Of a stretch of DNA of 37,021 bases, positions 7,437 to 15,469 are shown piece by piece. Below the pieces are notes generated by a model. The model saw nothing but the letters and a program-made list of their open reading frames with translations. It did not search any database and was not told the origin of the DNA. Numbering within the stretch: the first letter of the stretch is position 1; every line of letters begins with the position of its first letter. This DNA is from Chloroflexota bacterium (GTDB lineage: Bacteria; Chloroflexota; Limnocylindria; Limnocylindrales; CSP1-4), in the NCBI GenBank assembly GCA_005882635.1, contig VBFG01000080.1, positions 1 to 37,021 on the forward strand, written 5' to 3'. The translations under genes and the position numbers were made by a program.

Positions 7437-8078
7437 ATGACGATCTCGACCCGGCCGTCGTCGGCGCTCGACGAGGCGGGCCTCCAGGCGGCGGTAGCGA
7501 TCCTGGCCTCGCGAGATCCGGACCTCGCGGCAATCGCCGCCCGCCACGGGCCGCCGCCGCTGTGGGCTCGGCGGCCGGGCTTCGAGACGCTCGTGGCGAT
7601 CGTCCTCGAGCAGCAAGTCTCGCTCCGCTCCGGCGCCGCCGCACTCGACCGGCTACGCCGCGCAGCCGGCGGCGTGGCACCGGCGGCGCTCGCCGCCCTG
7701 GGCGAGGACGGCGCTCGGGCCGCCGGGCTGACCCGCCAGAAGGCGCGTTACGTCGTCGAGCTCGGTCGGGCGGCGCTCGACGGCCGGTTCGATCCAGCGG
7801 CGATCGCCGCCGCCGACGACGAGGCCGCTCGGGCCGGGCTCGTCGGGCTCCTCGGCGTCGGTCGCTGGACGGCGGACATCTACGTGCTGATGGCGCTCGG
7901 GCGGCCCGACGTCTGGCCCGACGGCGACCTCGCTCTCGCCGCCGCGATCCGCCGGGCAAAGCGGCTGGACCGCCTGCCGACCGCCGCCGATCAACGGGCG
8001 ATCGCCGAGGCCTGGCGGCCATGGCGAGCCGTCGCGGCGCGGGTCCTCTGGCACGCCTACCTCGCCGGCGAACGCTGA
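7437..8078 (+). CDS. DNA-3-methyladenine glycosylase II-like (HhH-GPD superfamily)
   Basis: 213 residues. FETLVAIVLEQQVS (about 49-62) is the conserved first helix pair of AlkA-type enzymes. LLGVGRWTADIYVLMALG (about 138-155) is the helix-hairpin-helix and PDGDLAL follows, whose Asp164 matches the catalytic aspartate. The enzyme would excise alkylated bases such as 3-methyladenine from DNA. It lacks the N-terminal domain of E. coli AlkA, as many short homologues do. A GTG at 7428 in the same frame is possible, but ATG 7437 is preferred because a -10-like TACGGT lies 7 nt before it. No adaptive-response (Ada) gene is adjacent. Confidence 0.88.
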   Translation: MTISTRPSSALDEAGLQAAVAILASRDPDLAAIAARHGPPPLWARRPGFETLVAIVLEQQVSLRSGAAALDRLRRAAGGVAPAALAALGEDGARAAGLTRQKARYVVELGRAALDGRFDPAAIAAADDEAARAGLVGLLGVGRWTADIYVLMALGRPDVWPDGDLALAAAIRRAKRLDRLPTAADQRAIAEAWRPWRAVAARVLWHAYLAGER

Positions 8079-8174
8079 CTCGGTCGCCCTCTCAGCGACT
8101 TCTCACCTCGCCGGTCGACGCTCCGGGCGTTGCGCGCCCACCCCTTCGGGCGCCACTGGAGGCGCCGGCCCGTC

Positions 8175-9356
8175 ATGAAGCTCAAAGTCCTTGCGATCGT
8201 GCTCCTCCTCGCGGTCGGCGGGGCGGCGCTGTTCGTCGCGACCGGCGGCCTGCCTCGCGGTGCGGCGGCCGCGACCACCTACCTCACGGCCGCCGCCACG
8301 ACCTCCGACGTCAGCGACGACGTCGCCGCCACGGGAGCCGTGTCCGCGGCCACGAGCTGGAACCTCCAGTTCGGCGCAGCCCCGACGACCGGGACCGCAT
8401 CGACCTCGTCGTCGTCGAACAACTCCTCGACCGGTTCGACCGGGACGTGGACCGTCTCCTCGGTCAAGGTCAAGGTCGGCGACACGGTCACCGCCAGGCA
8501 GGTCCTCGCGACCGCGACGAACAGCGACCTGGCGGCGGCCATCACCGCGGCGAAGAACAACCTCACCAGCGCGAACATCCAGCGGCTCCTCGCCCAGGAG
8601 GCCTACGACAACGCGACGACGACCGACGCGATCCGCCAGACGCGGATGAGTCTCCTCAACGCCACGAACGGGTACGAACAGGCCCGGGCAAGCCTGACGG
8701 ACCTCCAGAAGCAGGCCGCGCGCCCCTCGCTGGTCGCGCCGGCGGCCGGGACCGTGACCGCGGTCAACATCGAGGCCGGCGCCGATGCGCCGTCGGGCGC
8801 CGCCATCACGATCGACGCGACGAGCTATCAGGTCACCGCCGACGTCGTCGAGAGCGACATCTCGTCCATCCAGCTCAAGCAGACCGCGGCGGTAACGGTG
8901 AGCGCGATCAACGCGAGCCTCACCGGGACCGTCTCGTCGATCGCCCCCACCGCCGTGTCGTCGAGCTCGTCGAACTCCGTCGTCTCGTACTCCGTCACGA
9001 TCGATCTCACCTCGCCGCCGAAGGCGCTTCGCTCGGGGATGACGGCCGACATCACGATCACGACCGCGTCGTCGAGCGGTGTCCTGGCCGTGCCGGCAGC
9101 GGCGATCCGGGGCACCTCCGGCAACTACTCCGTCCTCGTCCTCGCGAACGGCACGCCGGAGACGCGGGCCGTCACGGTCGGTCTGATGACGAGCTCCCTG
9201 GTCGAGATCAAGAGCGGGCTGACGGAGGGCGAGCAGGTCGTCATCGGGACGAGCAGCCAGCAGCGCAGTGGGACCGGGGGTCAGGGCGGTGGGGGATTCG
9301 TCGTCCCGGGCGGCGGTCCGGTGACTCGATTCGACGGCGGCGGCAGGGCCCCGTGA
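8175..9356 (+). CDS. Efflux periplasmic adaptor (MacA/HlyD-like)
   Basis: 393 residues. An N-terminal hydrophobic helix (KLKVLAIVLLLAVGGAALFVA) anchors the protein. A split lipoyl/biotinyl-like half (VSSVKVKVGDTVTARQVLATA), a helical hairpin rich in Ala and Gln, and the second lipoyl half (LVAPAAGTVTAVNIEAGA) follow. A beta-barrel domain and membrane-proximal domain complete it, and the tail is Gly-rich. A Ser/Thr/Asn-rich loop (about residues 80-95) lengthens the lipoyl region. The start at ATG 8175 has GGAGG at 8158-8162, a rather long 12-nt spacing. The stop overlaps the next start by GTGA (9353-9356). It would link the ABC pump encoded downstream to exported substrate; substrate unknown. 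Confidence 0.88.
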   Translation: MKLKVLAIVLLLAVGGAALFVATGGLPRGAAAATTYLTAAATTSDVSDDVAATGAVSAATSWNLQFGAAPTTGTASTSSSSNNSSTGSTGTWTVSSVKVKVGDTVTARQVLATATNSDLAAAITAAKNNLTSANIQRLLAQEAYDNATTTDAIRQTRMSLLNATNGYEQARASLTDLQKQAARPSLVAPAAGTVTAVNIEAGADAPSGAAITIDATSYQVTADVVESDISSIQLKQTAAVTVSAINASLTGTVSSIAPTAVSSSSSNSVVSYSVTIDLTSPPKALRSGMTADITITTASSSGVLAVPAAAIRGTSGNYSVLVLANGTPETRAVTVGLMTSSLVEIKSGLTEGEQVVIGTSSQQRSGTGGQGGGGFVVPGGGPVTRFDGGGRAP

Positions 9357-10066
9357 TCCCGATCGGCGCGGCCCCTGCGCCGCCTCCCATCGTCGCCCTC
9401 GATCGCGTGAGCCGGACCTACGCGATGGACGGCGTCCGCGTCGAAGCCCTTCGCGACGTGTCGCTGGCCGTCGCGCCGGGCGAGTTCGTGGCGATCATCG
9501 GACCGTCGGGGTCGGGCAAGAGCACGATGATGAACATCATCGGCTGCCTCGATCGACCGTCGGCCGGCGCCTATCGCCTGGCCGGGATGCCGGTCGCCGA
9601 GCTGAGCGACGACGGCCTGGCCCGACTCCGCAGCCGGACGATCGGCTTCGTGTTCCAGTCGTACAACCTCCTCCCGCGAACGACGGCGCTCGAGAACGTC
9701 GCGACGCCGCTGCTGTACCAGGGCGTCGGGCGGCGGGAGCGGACGAAGCGGGCGACCGCGGCCCTGGAACGGCTGGGGCTCGGGGATCGGCTTCACCACG
9801 AGCCGAACCAGCTCTCGGGCGGCCAGCAGCAACGGGTCGCTGTCGCCCGGGCGATCGTGACGGACCCGGCGCTCATCCTCGCGGACGAGCCGACGGGCAA
9901 CCTCGACACCGCCTCGGGGCGCGACGTCCTCGCGGTCCTTCGCGAGCTCCACTCCACGGGCCGCACCATCGTGCTGATCACCCACAACGCGGAGGTCGCG
10001 ACCGCCGCGACGCGCCAGGTCCACATCCGGGACGGGCAGCTGACCGACGGCTGGATGGCCGCGTGA
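9353..10066 (+). CDS. ABC exporter ATPase (MacB/LolD-like)
   Basis: 237 residues from a GTG start that overlaps the adaptor stop (GTGA). Walker A GPSGSGKST, Q-loop FQSYNLLP, signature LSGGQQQR, Walker B ILADEPTGNLD and switch LITHN are all intact and in order. The DEPTGNLD variant is typical of the MacB/LolD/FtsE group that works with FtsX-like permeases. It powers the permease encoded immediately downstream, with which it overlaps by GTGA (10063-10066). The first residues (about 1-12) are a Pro/Ala extension. Confidence 0.93.
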   Translation: MIPIGAAPAPPPIVALDRVSRTYAMDGVRVEALRDVSLAVAPGEFVAIIGPSGSGKSTMMNIIGCLDRPSAGAYRLAGMPVAELSDDGLARLRSRTIGFVFQSYNLLPRTTALENVATPLLYQGVGRRERTKRATAALERLGLGDRLHHEPNQLSGGQQQRVAVARAIVTDPALILADEPTGNLDTASGRDVLAVLRELHSTGRTIVLITHNAEVATAATRQVHIRDGQLTDGWMAA

Positions 10067-11247
10067 ACCTACTCGAGCTCCTCCGGCTGGCCGTGTCCCG
10101 GCTGCGGACGAGCCGCCTTCGGGCGGCCCTCACGATGCTCGGCGTCGTCATCGGCGTCGCCTCGGTCGTGGCGCTCGTTGGGGTCGGCCAGGGCACGACG
10201 TCGAACATCACGAGCCGTCTGGCGAGCCTCGGCACCAATCTGCTGACGATCAGCCCGACGGGCGGGTCGACGGCCAAGCCGCTCACCCTCGAAGACGCCG
10301 CAGCCGTCGCGACGATCGATGGGGTCGCCGCCGTCGCACCCGAGCTCCAGACGTCCGGCACGGTCGCGGTCGGCACGCAGAACGAGACGACGTCTATCGT
10401 GGGGACGAACGCCGCCTACGCCGATGTTCGGGCGTACGACGTCTGGCAGGGCTCGTTCCTGACCGACCCGACCGTCGACAGTGGGCTGCGGGTCGCCGTG
10501 CTCGGTGCGACCACCGCCTCCAATCTCAACCTCGACGCGTCGGCGATCGGGTCGACCATCTCGATCAACGGCCTGCCCTTCCGGGTGATCGGCATCCTCC
10601 AGCCCAAGGGCGGGTCCGGCTTCAACAATCCCGACGACGAGGTGCTCGTGCCGCTGGCCGCGGTCAGCAAGTACTTCGTCGGTGGCGACACGGTCCGGAC
10701 GATCGGCGTGAGCGTCGCGTCGGGCGATCGGATGACCGAGGTCACGAACGCGATCACCGCGCTTCTCCGCAGCCGCCACGAGCTCGCGGCGACCGCGACC
10801 GCAGACTTCTCGGTCTTCAACCAGACCCAGCTCCTCGACGCCGCGTCGTCGATCAGCACGACGCTGACGCTCCTCCTCGGCGGGATCGCCTCGATCTCGC
10901 TGGTCGTCGGTGGCATCGGGATCATGAACATCATGCTGGTCTCGGTCCGCGAGCGGACCCGGGAGATCGGAATCCGCAAGGCGGTCGGAGCCCGTGGGCG
11001 GGACATCCTCGCCCAGTTCCTGATCGAGGCGCTGACCCTGTCCCTCCTCGGCGGCGTGATCGGGATCGTCATCGGGCTCGGCGTCTCGGCCCTGATCGGC
11101 CAGCTCGCGGGCTGGGGCTTCCAGTTCAACCCGACGACCGTCGCTGCCGCGGTCCTGTTCAGCCTCGCTGTCGGCGTCGTTTTCGGCGTCTGGCCAGCGC
11201 GCCAGGCGGCGCGCCTCGATCCGATCAACGCCCTCAGGTACGAGTGA
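10063..11247 (+). CDS. MacB-like ABC permease (FtsX/MacB_PCD family)
   Basis: 394 residues. An N-terminal transmembrane helix (about 20-42, RAALTMLGVVIGVASVVAL) and a large periplasmic core domain (about 45-265) precede three C-terminal helices (about 270-296, 322-350, 358-382). The conserved loop RERTREIGIRKAVGARGRDI lies between helices two and three. This is the MacB topology without a fused ATPase. It forms a mechanotransmission-type pump with the ATPase and adaptor upstream, probably exporting a peptide, lipid or antibiotic. GTG start inside the GTGA overlap. Confidence 0.92.
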   Translation: MNLLELLRLAVSRLRTSRLRAALTMLGVVIGVASVVALVGVGQGTTSNITSRLASLGTNLLTISPTGGSTAKPLTLEDAAAVATIDGVAAVAPELQTSGTVAVGTQNETTSIVGTNAAYADVRAYDVWQGSFLTDPTVDSGLRVAVLGATTASNLNLDASAIGSTISINGLPFRVIGILQPKGGSGFNNPDDEVLVPLAAVSKYFVGGDTVRTIGVSVASGDRMTEVTNAITALLRSRHELAATATADFSVFNQTQLLDAASSISTTLTLLLGGIASISLVVGGIGIMNIMLVSVRERTREIGIRKAVGARGRDILAQFLIEALTLSLLGGVIGIVIGLGVSALIGQLAGWGFQFNPTTVAAAVLFSLAVGVVFGVWPARQAARLDPINALRYE

Positions 11248-11283
11248 CGAACGAAGACGAATGACCAACCAAGGAGCCGCGCG

Positions 11284-11973
11284 ATGACCGAGCCCACCCG
11301 ACCGACCGATCCGTTCGCAGGCGCGCCGTTCGCAAGCCCGCCCTCCGGCCGCCCGCCCGCCGGCAGCCCGCCGCCAGGCGGCCCATTTGGTGGGCCCCCG
11401 ACGCCCCTCGGGGCGGCGCCGGTCGCCCCGACGCCCGTCGCCCCCGTGGCCATGCGGCGGGGATCGACCAGCGCCTTGCTCGTCAACCTCCTCCTCGGGG
11501 TCGCCCTCGTCGTGGCCGTCGGCGGGGTGGCGTTCGCTGCCGGCCGGGCGACCGCGCCGACGACGGCGGCGACCAATCGGAACGGCTTCGGAGGCAACGG
11601 CCAATTCTTCGGACCGGACGCCAGCGGCGCGCCCGGCCGGGACGGGTTCGCCGGGCCCGGCGGCGCCATCTCGCTGTCGGGCACCGTGACCGCGGTGTCG
11701 GCTGACTCGATCACGCTCCAGCTCGCGTCCGGCCAGACCATCACGATCCCGACGACGGCCCAGACGACCTACCACAGCCAGACGGCTGCGAGCGCCTCCG
11801 ATGTGACCAGCGGGAGCAGCGTGATCGTCCAGCTCAATGGCGGCGGCCGGTTCGTGACCGGCGGCGGCCAGGGCGGCGGGAACGGCGGCGCTCAGAACCC
11901 CGCGGCGAGCGGCGCCCCGGTTCGCGGCGTGGGCTCGGCGAGCAGCATCACGGTCGTCCCGAAGGGGAGCTGA
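11284..11973 (+). CDS. DUF5666-domain membrane-anchored protein
   Basis: 229 residues. The N-terminus is strongly Pro/Gly-rich (about 1-57), followed by one membrane helix (about 64-86). A Gly/Asn-rich linker leads to a DUF5666-type beta domain (about 128-180) with LSGTVTAVSADSITLQLASG, and the tail is Gly-rich. AAGGAG at 11271-11276 lies 7 nt before ATG. It is the last gene of the exporter operon, which suggests a surface accessory role. From codon 88 onwards the gene is part of a perfect 524-bp tandem duplication. Its stop overlaps a duplicated MFS tail on the opposite strand. Confidence 0.8.
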   Translation: MTEPTRPTDPFAGAPFASPPSGRPPAGSPPPGGPFGGPPTPLGAAPVAPTPVAPVAMRRGSTSALLVNLLLGVALVVAVGGVAFAAGRATAPTTAATNRNGFGGNGQFFGPDASGAPGRDGFAGPGGAISLSGTVTAVSADSITLQLASGQTITIPTTAQTTYHSQTAASASDVTSGSSVIVQLNGGGRFVTGGGQGGGNGGAQNPAASGAPVRGVGSASSITVVPKGS

Positions 11974-12089
11974 GCTCGGCGGAGCGCTCGATGACCGGTG
12001 GGGCGAGCTTGCCCGGCTCGGGAGCGCGTCGCGGGATCAACGCCGCCGCGGCAATTCCCGCGACGACGCAGGCGACCGCGCCGACGACG
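11948..12089 (-). pseudogene. Duplicated C-terminal fragment of the MFS transporter gene
   Basis: Identical to 12472-12613 of the MFS gene. It encodes only the last 46 residues (VVGAVACVVAGIAAAALIP and the polar tail), has no transporter body, and is joined upstream to antisense DUF5666 sequence. It is a by-product of the tandem duplication. Confidence 0.85.
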
Positions 12090-12497
12090 GCGGCGACCAA
12101 TCGGAACGGCTTCGGAGGCAACGGCCAATTCTTCGGACCGGACGCCAGCGGCGCGCCCGGCCGGGACGGGTTCGCCGGGCCCGGCGGCGCCATCTCGCTG
12201 TCGGGCACCGTGACCGCGGTGTCGGCTGACTCGATCACGCTCCAGCTCGCGTCCGGCCAGACCATCACGATCCCGACGACGGCCCAGACGACCTACCACA
12301 GCCAGACGGCTGCGAGCGCCTCCGATGTGACCAGCGGGAGCAGCGTGATCGTCCAGCTCAATGGCGGCGGCCGGTTCGTGACCGGCGGCGGCCAGGGCGG
12401 CGGGAACGGCGGCGCTCAGAACCCCGCGGCGAGCGGCGCCCCGGTTCGCGGCGTGGGCTCGGCGAGCAGCATCACGGTCGTCCCGAAGGGGAGCTGA
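11991..12497 (+). pseudogene. Truncated duplicate of the DUF5666 gene
   Basis: The duplicated segment restores the DUF5666 domain and Gly-rich tail, identical to the upstream gene, but lacks the Pro-rich N-terminus and the membrane helix. By chance the frame stays open into the junction and an ATG at 11991 would give a 168-residue protein. Its first 27 residues (MTGGASLPGSGARRG and on) are antisense MFS sequence. There is no signal peptide and no convincing ribosome site, so a functional product is doubtful. Confidence 0.7.
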
Positions 12498-13785
12498 GCT
12501 CGGCGGAGCGCTCGATGACCGGTGGGGCGAGCTTGCCCGGCTCGGGAGCGCGTCGCGGGATCAACGCCGCCGCGGCAATTCCCGCGACGACGCAGGCGAC
12601 CGCGCCGACGACGATCGAAGCCTCGATCGAGATCGCGGCGAGGGCCCCCGCGAGCGCCGTCCCGATGGGATAGCCGACGAAGTTGAAGCCCATCGACACC
12701 GCGAAGGCGCGGCCCATCCAGGCCGGGTCGGTCCGCCGCTGACGGATCGTGAACAGCCCGATGTCCATCGGGCCGTTGAGCAGCCCGCTCAGCGCGAGCG
12801 CGGCCGCGAGCCAGACGAGCCCGATGATCGGGACCGTCGCTCCGGCGCCGGCGAGGAGCAGCAGGTCGGCCAGCGCGATCCCGGCCATCGGGAGCACGAG
12901 GAGGTCCCATTCCCGACCACGGCTGTCGATCCGGCCCGCCACCAGGGCCGAGATCATCCCGGCGACGCCTGATCCGGCGAAGACGAGACCGACGGCGACC
13001 TCCGGCGCGTGGAGTCGGTCGAGGACGACGAGCGGGACGACGATCGTCACCATCCCGCCGGACAGGTTGAGCAGCGAGATGGAGACGCCGAGCCCGCGCA
13101 GCGTCGGGTTGCGGAGCGTGTAGCGGACGCCGGCCCAGGCGTCGCCGAGGAGGTTGCCGGAGGACGAAGCCGAGGTATCCGGATCCGGCGCGCCGACCAT
13201 CGACAGCGTCGCCGCGCCGTACGCCAGTCCGATGAGGATCAACGTCGTCGCCCCGCCGACGAGGGAGACGAGGGCCGCCGCCAGCGGCGGCCCGATGATC
13301 GTGGCGATCAGGTAGCCGTTCGAGTCGATCGCGTTCACCCGCTCCCAGAGCCGCTCCGGGACGAGGAGCGGGAACAGGCTCCGGAGGCCGGTCTGCGACA
13401 GGATCGCGGTCAGCGAGCTGACGATCGTGATCGCGAGGAGGAGGGGAACCGGCAGGGCGTGGGCGAGGGCCAGGCCGCCGATCAGCGCCAGGGACAGCAG
13501 CGCGACCGCGTAATCGAGGATCACGAGCCGCGTTCGGCCGTGCCGGTCGAGCAACGCGCCGGCGATCGGGGCGACGAGGATGCCGGGGAGGACGCTCGCG
13601 GCGGTCACGATGCCGGTCAGCGCCGGCGAACGGTATTCGGCGAGGGTGAAGAGGACGAGGGCCACGCCGACCATCGACTGGGCGATGCGCGCGAGCTGCA
13701 TCGAGACGAGGATCCGGCCGAGGCCGGGGACGGTCAGCAGGGCGCGGTAGGAACGCTCCGTCCGGGCGCTCGGGCTCGGGGTCAC
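12472..13785 (-). CDS. Major facilitator superfamily transporter
   Basis: 437 residues with about twelve hydrophobic segments in two halves. The loop between helices 2 and 3 reads GALLDRHGRTRLVI, the MFS motif-A position. The second half carries RIDSRGREWDL. The overall pattern resembles MFS_3/EntS-like exporters; the substrate cannot be told. It starts with GTG at 13785, with no Shine-Dalgarno sequence but TAGCAT 6 nt upstream, so a leaderless transcript is likely. The C-terminal 46 codons lie in the tandem duplication and overlap the truncated DUF5666 duplicate tail-to-tail (12472-12497). Confidence 0.88.
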   Translation of the reverse strand: MTPSPSARTERSYRALLTVPGLGRILVSMQLARIAQSMVGVALVLFTLAEYRSPALTGIVTAASVLPGILVAPIAGALLDRHGRTRLVILDYAVALLSLALIGGLALAHALPVPLLLAITIVSSLTAILSQTGLRSLFPLLVPERLWERVNAIDSNGYLIATIIGPPLAAALVSLVGGATTLILIGLAYGAATLSMVGAPDPDTSASSSGNLLGDAWAGVRYTLRNPTLRGLGVSISLLNLSGGMVTIVVPLVVLDRLHAPEVAVGLVFAGSGVAGMISALVAGRIDSRGREWDLLVLPMAGIALADLLLLAGAGATVPIIGLVWLAAALALSGLLNGPMDIGLFTIRQRRTDPAWMGRAFAVSMGFNFVGYPIGTALAGALAAISIEASIVVGAVACVVAGIAAAALIPRRAPEPGKLAPPVIERSAELSSPSGRP

Positions 13786-13791
13786 CTGCCG

Positions 13792-13797
13792 ATGCTA
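13792..13797 (-). promoter_or_regulatory. -10 box TAGCAT before the MFS gene (leaderless)
   Basis: TAGCAT on the minus strand is separated by 6 nt from the GTG start at 13785. The same box and spacing precede glgC and the adenosine deaminase gene. Confidence 0.55.
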
Positions 13798-13855
13798 TCG
13801 GCTGTCGCGGCTGGGGCCCATCCGCGACGAACACAGTCGGCTGTCGCGGCTGGGG
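13798..13855. repeat. 19-bp direct repeat in the MFS promoter region
   Basis: TCGGCTGTCGCGGCTGGGG occurs at 13798-13816 and 13837-13855, 39 bases apart (close to four helical turns), abutting the MFS -10 box. This placement suits paired binding sites for a regulator acting on the MFS gene or the divergent permease gene. Confidence 0.55.
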
Positions 13856-13945
13856 ACGCCGTGGCCGCGCGGCCCTTGCAGAGGTCCCGAGAATAGGGAC
13901 CGGTCCGGAAGCGGACGCCGGACGATGGGAGGGAAGGAGGAACCT

Positions 13946-15415
13946 GTGGCGACCACGAGTGCTCCGCGCAGCCTCGAGCGGGATGCGATCGGACTCACCG
14001 AGGTCTTGTTCCAGTCGATCACCCACATGGCGCCGGCGGTCGCCACGGCCCTCTCCATCGGGGCCGCGACGCTGTTCGCCGGCGGGATCACCCCGCTCGC
14101 GGTCGTCCTGGCCCTGATCGCTGCGTTGTTCACGGCCTATTCGATCGGGGAGCTGGCGCGGCATCTGCCATCGGCCGGAGGGATGTACACGTACGTGGCG
14201 CGAGGGCTGGGATCCTTCGCGGGCTGGCTCATGGCGTGGGCCTTCCTGCTCGCCGAGCCGATCGTGCCCGCGGCGCTCTACGCGTCGTTCGGATTCTTCG
14301 CCGCGGACTTCATCACGACGATCACCGGGTTCTCGAACGACCTGCTGTGGCTGCCGCTCGCGGTCATCTGCGGCCTCGTCGTGTGGCTCCTGGTGTATCG
14401 CGGGATCGCCCTGTCCACGCGCGTCGGCGTCGCGCTCGGACTGATCGAGATCGGCATCTTCGTCGTCGTGTCGCTCTTGCTGGTCGTGAACGCGGGATCG
14501 CGGAACACGCTGTCGGTCTTCCTCCCGGGCGCCGACGGCATCAAGCCCGCGCTGCAAGGGATGGTGTTCTGCCTCCTCGCCTTCGTCGGCTTCGAGGCGG
14601 CGGCGCCACTGGCCGAGGAGACCCGCGATCCGAAGCGAACGATCCGCAGCGCCGTCCTGTGGTCGGCGGTCCTGATCGGGATCTTCTACGTGTTCTGCTA
14701 CTACGCGGCGACGGTCTTCTTCGGGCCGGACAAGATGAAGACCGACTTCCTGACCGCCAACGAGGGCAATCCGTGGGGCGGCATGGCCGAGCAGGTCCTG
14801 CCGGGCATCGGCAGCCTCCTGGTGACCTTCGCGATCATCAACAGCTCGCTGGCGAATGCGAGCGCCGGGGCGAACGCCTCGACCCGGGCGATCTTCGCCC
14901 TCGGTCGGACCCGGTTGCTGCCCGCGGCGCTGGCCGACGTCCATCCGACATACCGGACGCCTGTCAACGCGGTCCACGTCCAGGGCGTGCTCGGGATCGC
15001 CCTCGCGATCGGCCTGGGGATGCTGTTTGCAAACCAGACGAACGGCGGACCGCTCACGACGTACATCTGGATCGGCTACGCCCTCGGGCTGCTGTTCGCC
15101 GGGATGTACATCGCGGTCAACGTGGCGGTGATCGGCTTCTACTACCGCCAGCGACGGGACGAGTTCAGTGTGCTCAAGCACGCCGTGGTCCCGGTCCTCG
15201 GCGTGATCCTGCTCATCCCGGCCTTCCTGGGCGTCCTCGGCGGCCTGACGATCCCCATCCTCGACATCCCGCTCGACCCGCTCGTGCAGCCGTACAACGT
15301 CGTGCCGCCCCTCGTGGCCATCTGGATGGTCGCCGGGATCATCGTCGGCATCGTCCTCCGGGCTCGCGAGGCGAGCCGGCTCCAGGCCCTCGGAGACGCC
15401 GTCGCCGAGGCGTGA
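13946..15415 (+). CDS. APC-family amino-acid/polyamine permease
   Basis: 489 residues with about twelve to fourteen membrane helices. The first helix region LFQSITHMAPAVATALSIG and the later FVGFEAAAPLAEETRDPKR segment are typical of APC (amino acid-polyamine-organocation) transporters. The latter is the conserved FE-AA--AEE-(R/K)-P motif after helix 6. The GTG at 13946 is chosen over ATG 13925 because AAGGAGG at 13934-13940 lies 5 nt before it. It is monocistronic, divergent from the MFS gene and convergent with the acetamidase gene. Substrate probably an amino acid or amine; not determinable here. Confidence 0.9.
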   Translation: MATTSAPRSLERDAIGLTEVLFQSITHMAPAVATALSIGAATLFAGGITPLAVVLALIAALFTAYSIGELARHLPSAGGMYTYVARGLGSFAGWLMAWAFLLAEPIVPAALYASFGFFAADFITTITGFSNDLLWLPLAVICGLVVWLLVYRGIALSTRVGVALGLIEIGIFVVVSLLLVVNAGSRNTLSVFLPGADGIKPALQGMVFCLLAFVGFEAAAPLAEETRDPKRTIRSAVLWSAVLIGIFYVFCYYAATVFFGPDKMKTDFLTANEGNPWGGMAEQVLPGIGSLLVTFAIINSSLANASAGANASTRAIFALGRTRLLPAALADVHPTYRTPVNAVHVQGVLGIALAIGLGMLFANQTNGGPLTTYIWIGYALGLLFAGMYIAVNVAVIGFYYRQRRDEFSVLKHAVVPVLGVILLIPAFLGVLGGLTIPILDIPLDPLVQPYNVVPPLVAIWMVAGIIVGIVLRAREASRLQALGDAVAEA

Positions 15416-15438
15416 CCGGCGGCTCCCGATCGCACAGA

Positions 15439-15463
15439 GCGGCCGGCGGCACCGCCGGCGGCC
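15439..15463. terminator. Probable bidirectional terminator hairpin
   Basis: GCCGGCGG (15442-15449) and CCGCCGGC (15452-15459) form a short, very stable hairpin, with further pairing possible outside. It lies between convergent stops at 15415 and 15470. There is only a weak T-run. Confidence 0.5.
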
Positions 15464-15469
15464 GTCCCC

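Larger units (their letters stand above)
11547..12613. repeat. Perfect 524-bp tandem duplication with 19-bp boundary repeat
   Basis: Copy A is 11547-12070 and copy B is 12071-12594; I found no difference between them on reading. A third partial copy of 19 bases (GGCGACCGCGCCGACGACG, 12595-12613) follows. The 19-mer therefore occurs three times, at 11547, 12071 and 12595, as expected from recombination or slippage between two ancestral 19-bp sites. Each copy carries the 3' part of the DUF5666 gene plus the last codons of the MFS gene. Both parent genes stay intact. Confidence 0.95.

Noticed and set aside
7214-10066. A 950-codon open frame on the plus strand that includes the ABC ATPase
   Set aside because: Only the last 237 codons are real. 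The earlier part is Arg/Pro-rich out-of-frame reading across the glycosylase and adaptor genes, a common artefact at this GC content.
11991-12497. The second DUF5666 copy as a functional gene
   Set aside because: It lacks the Pro-rich region and membrane helix, starts in antisense MFS sequence and has no ribosome site; treated as a duplication remnant.
12416-15181. A 921-codon open frame on the minus strand
   Set aside because: It is antisense to the APC permease gene and out of frame with the MFS gene; composition is Arg/Pro/Gln-rich and no domain is visible. Its last codons read the MFS tail only because of the tandem duplication.
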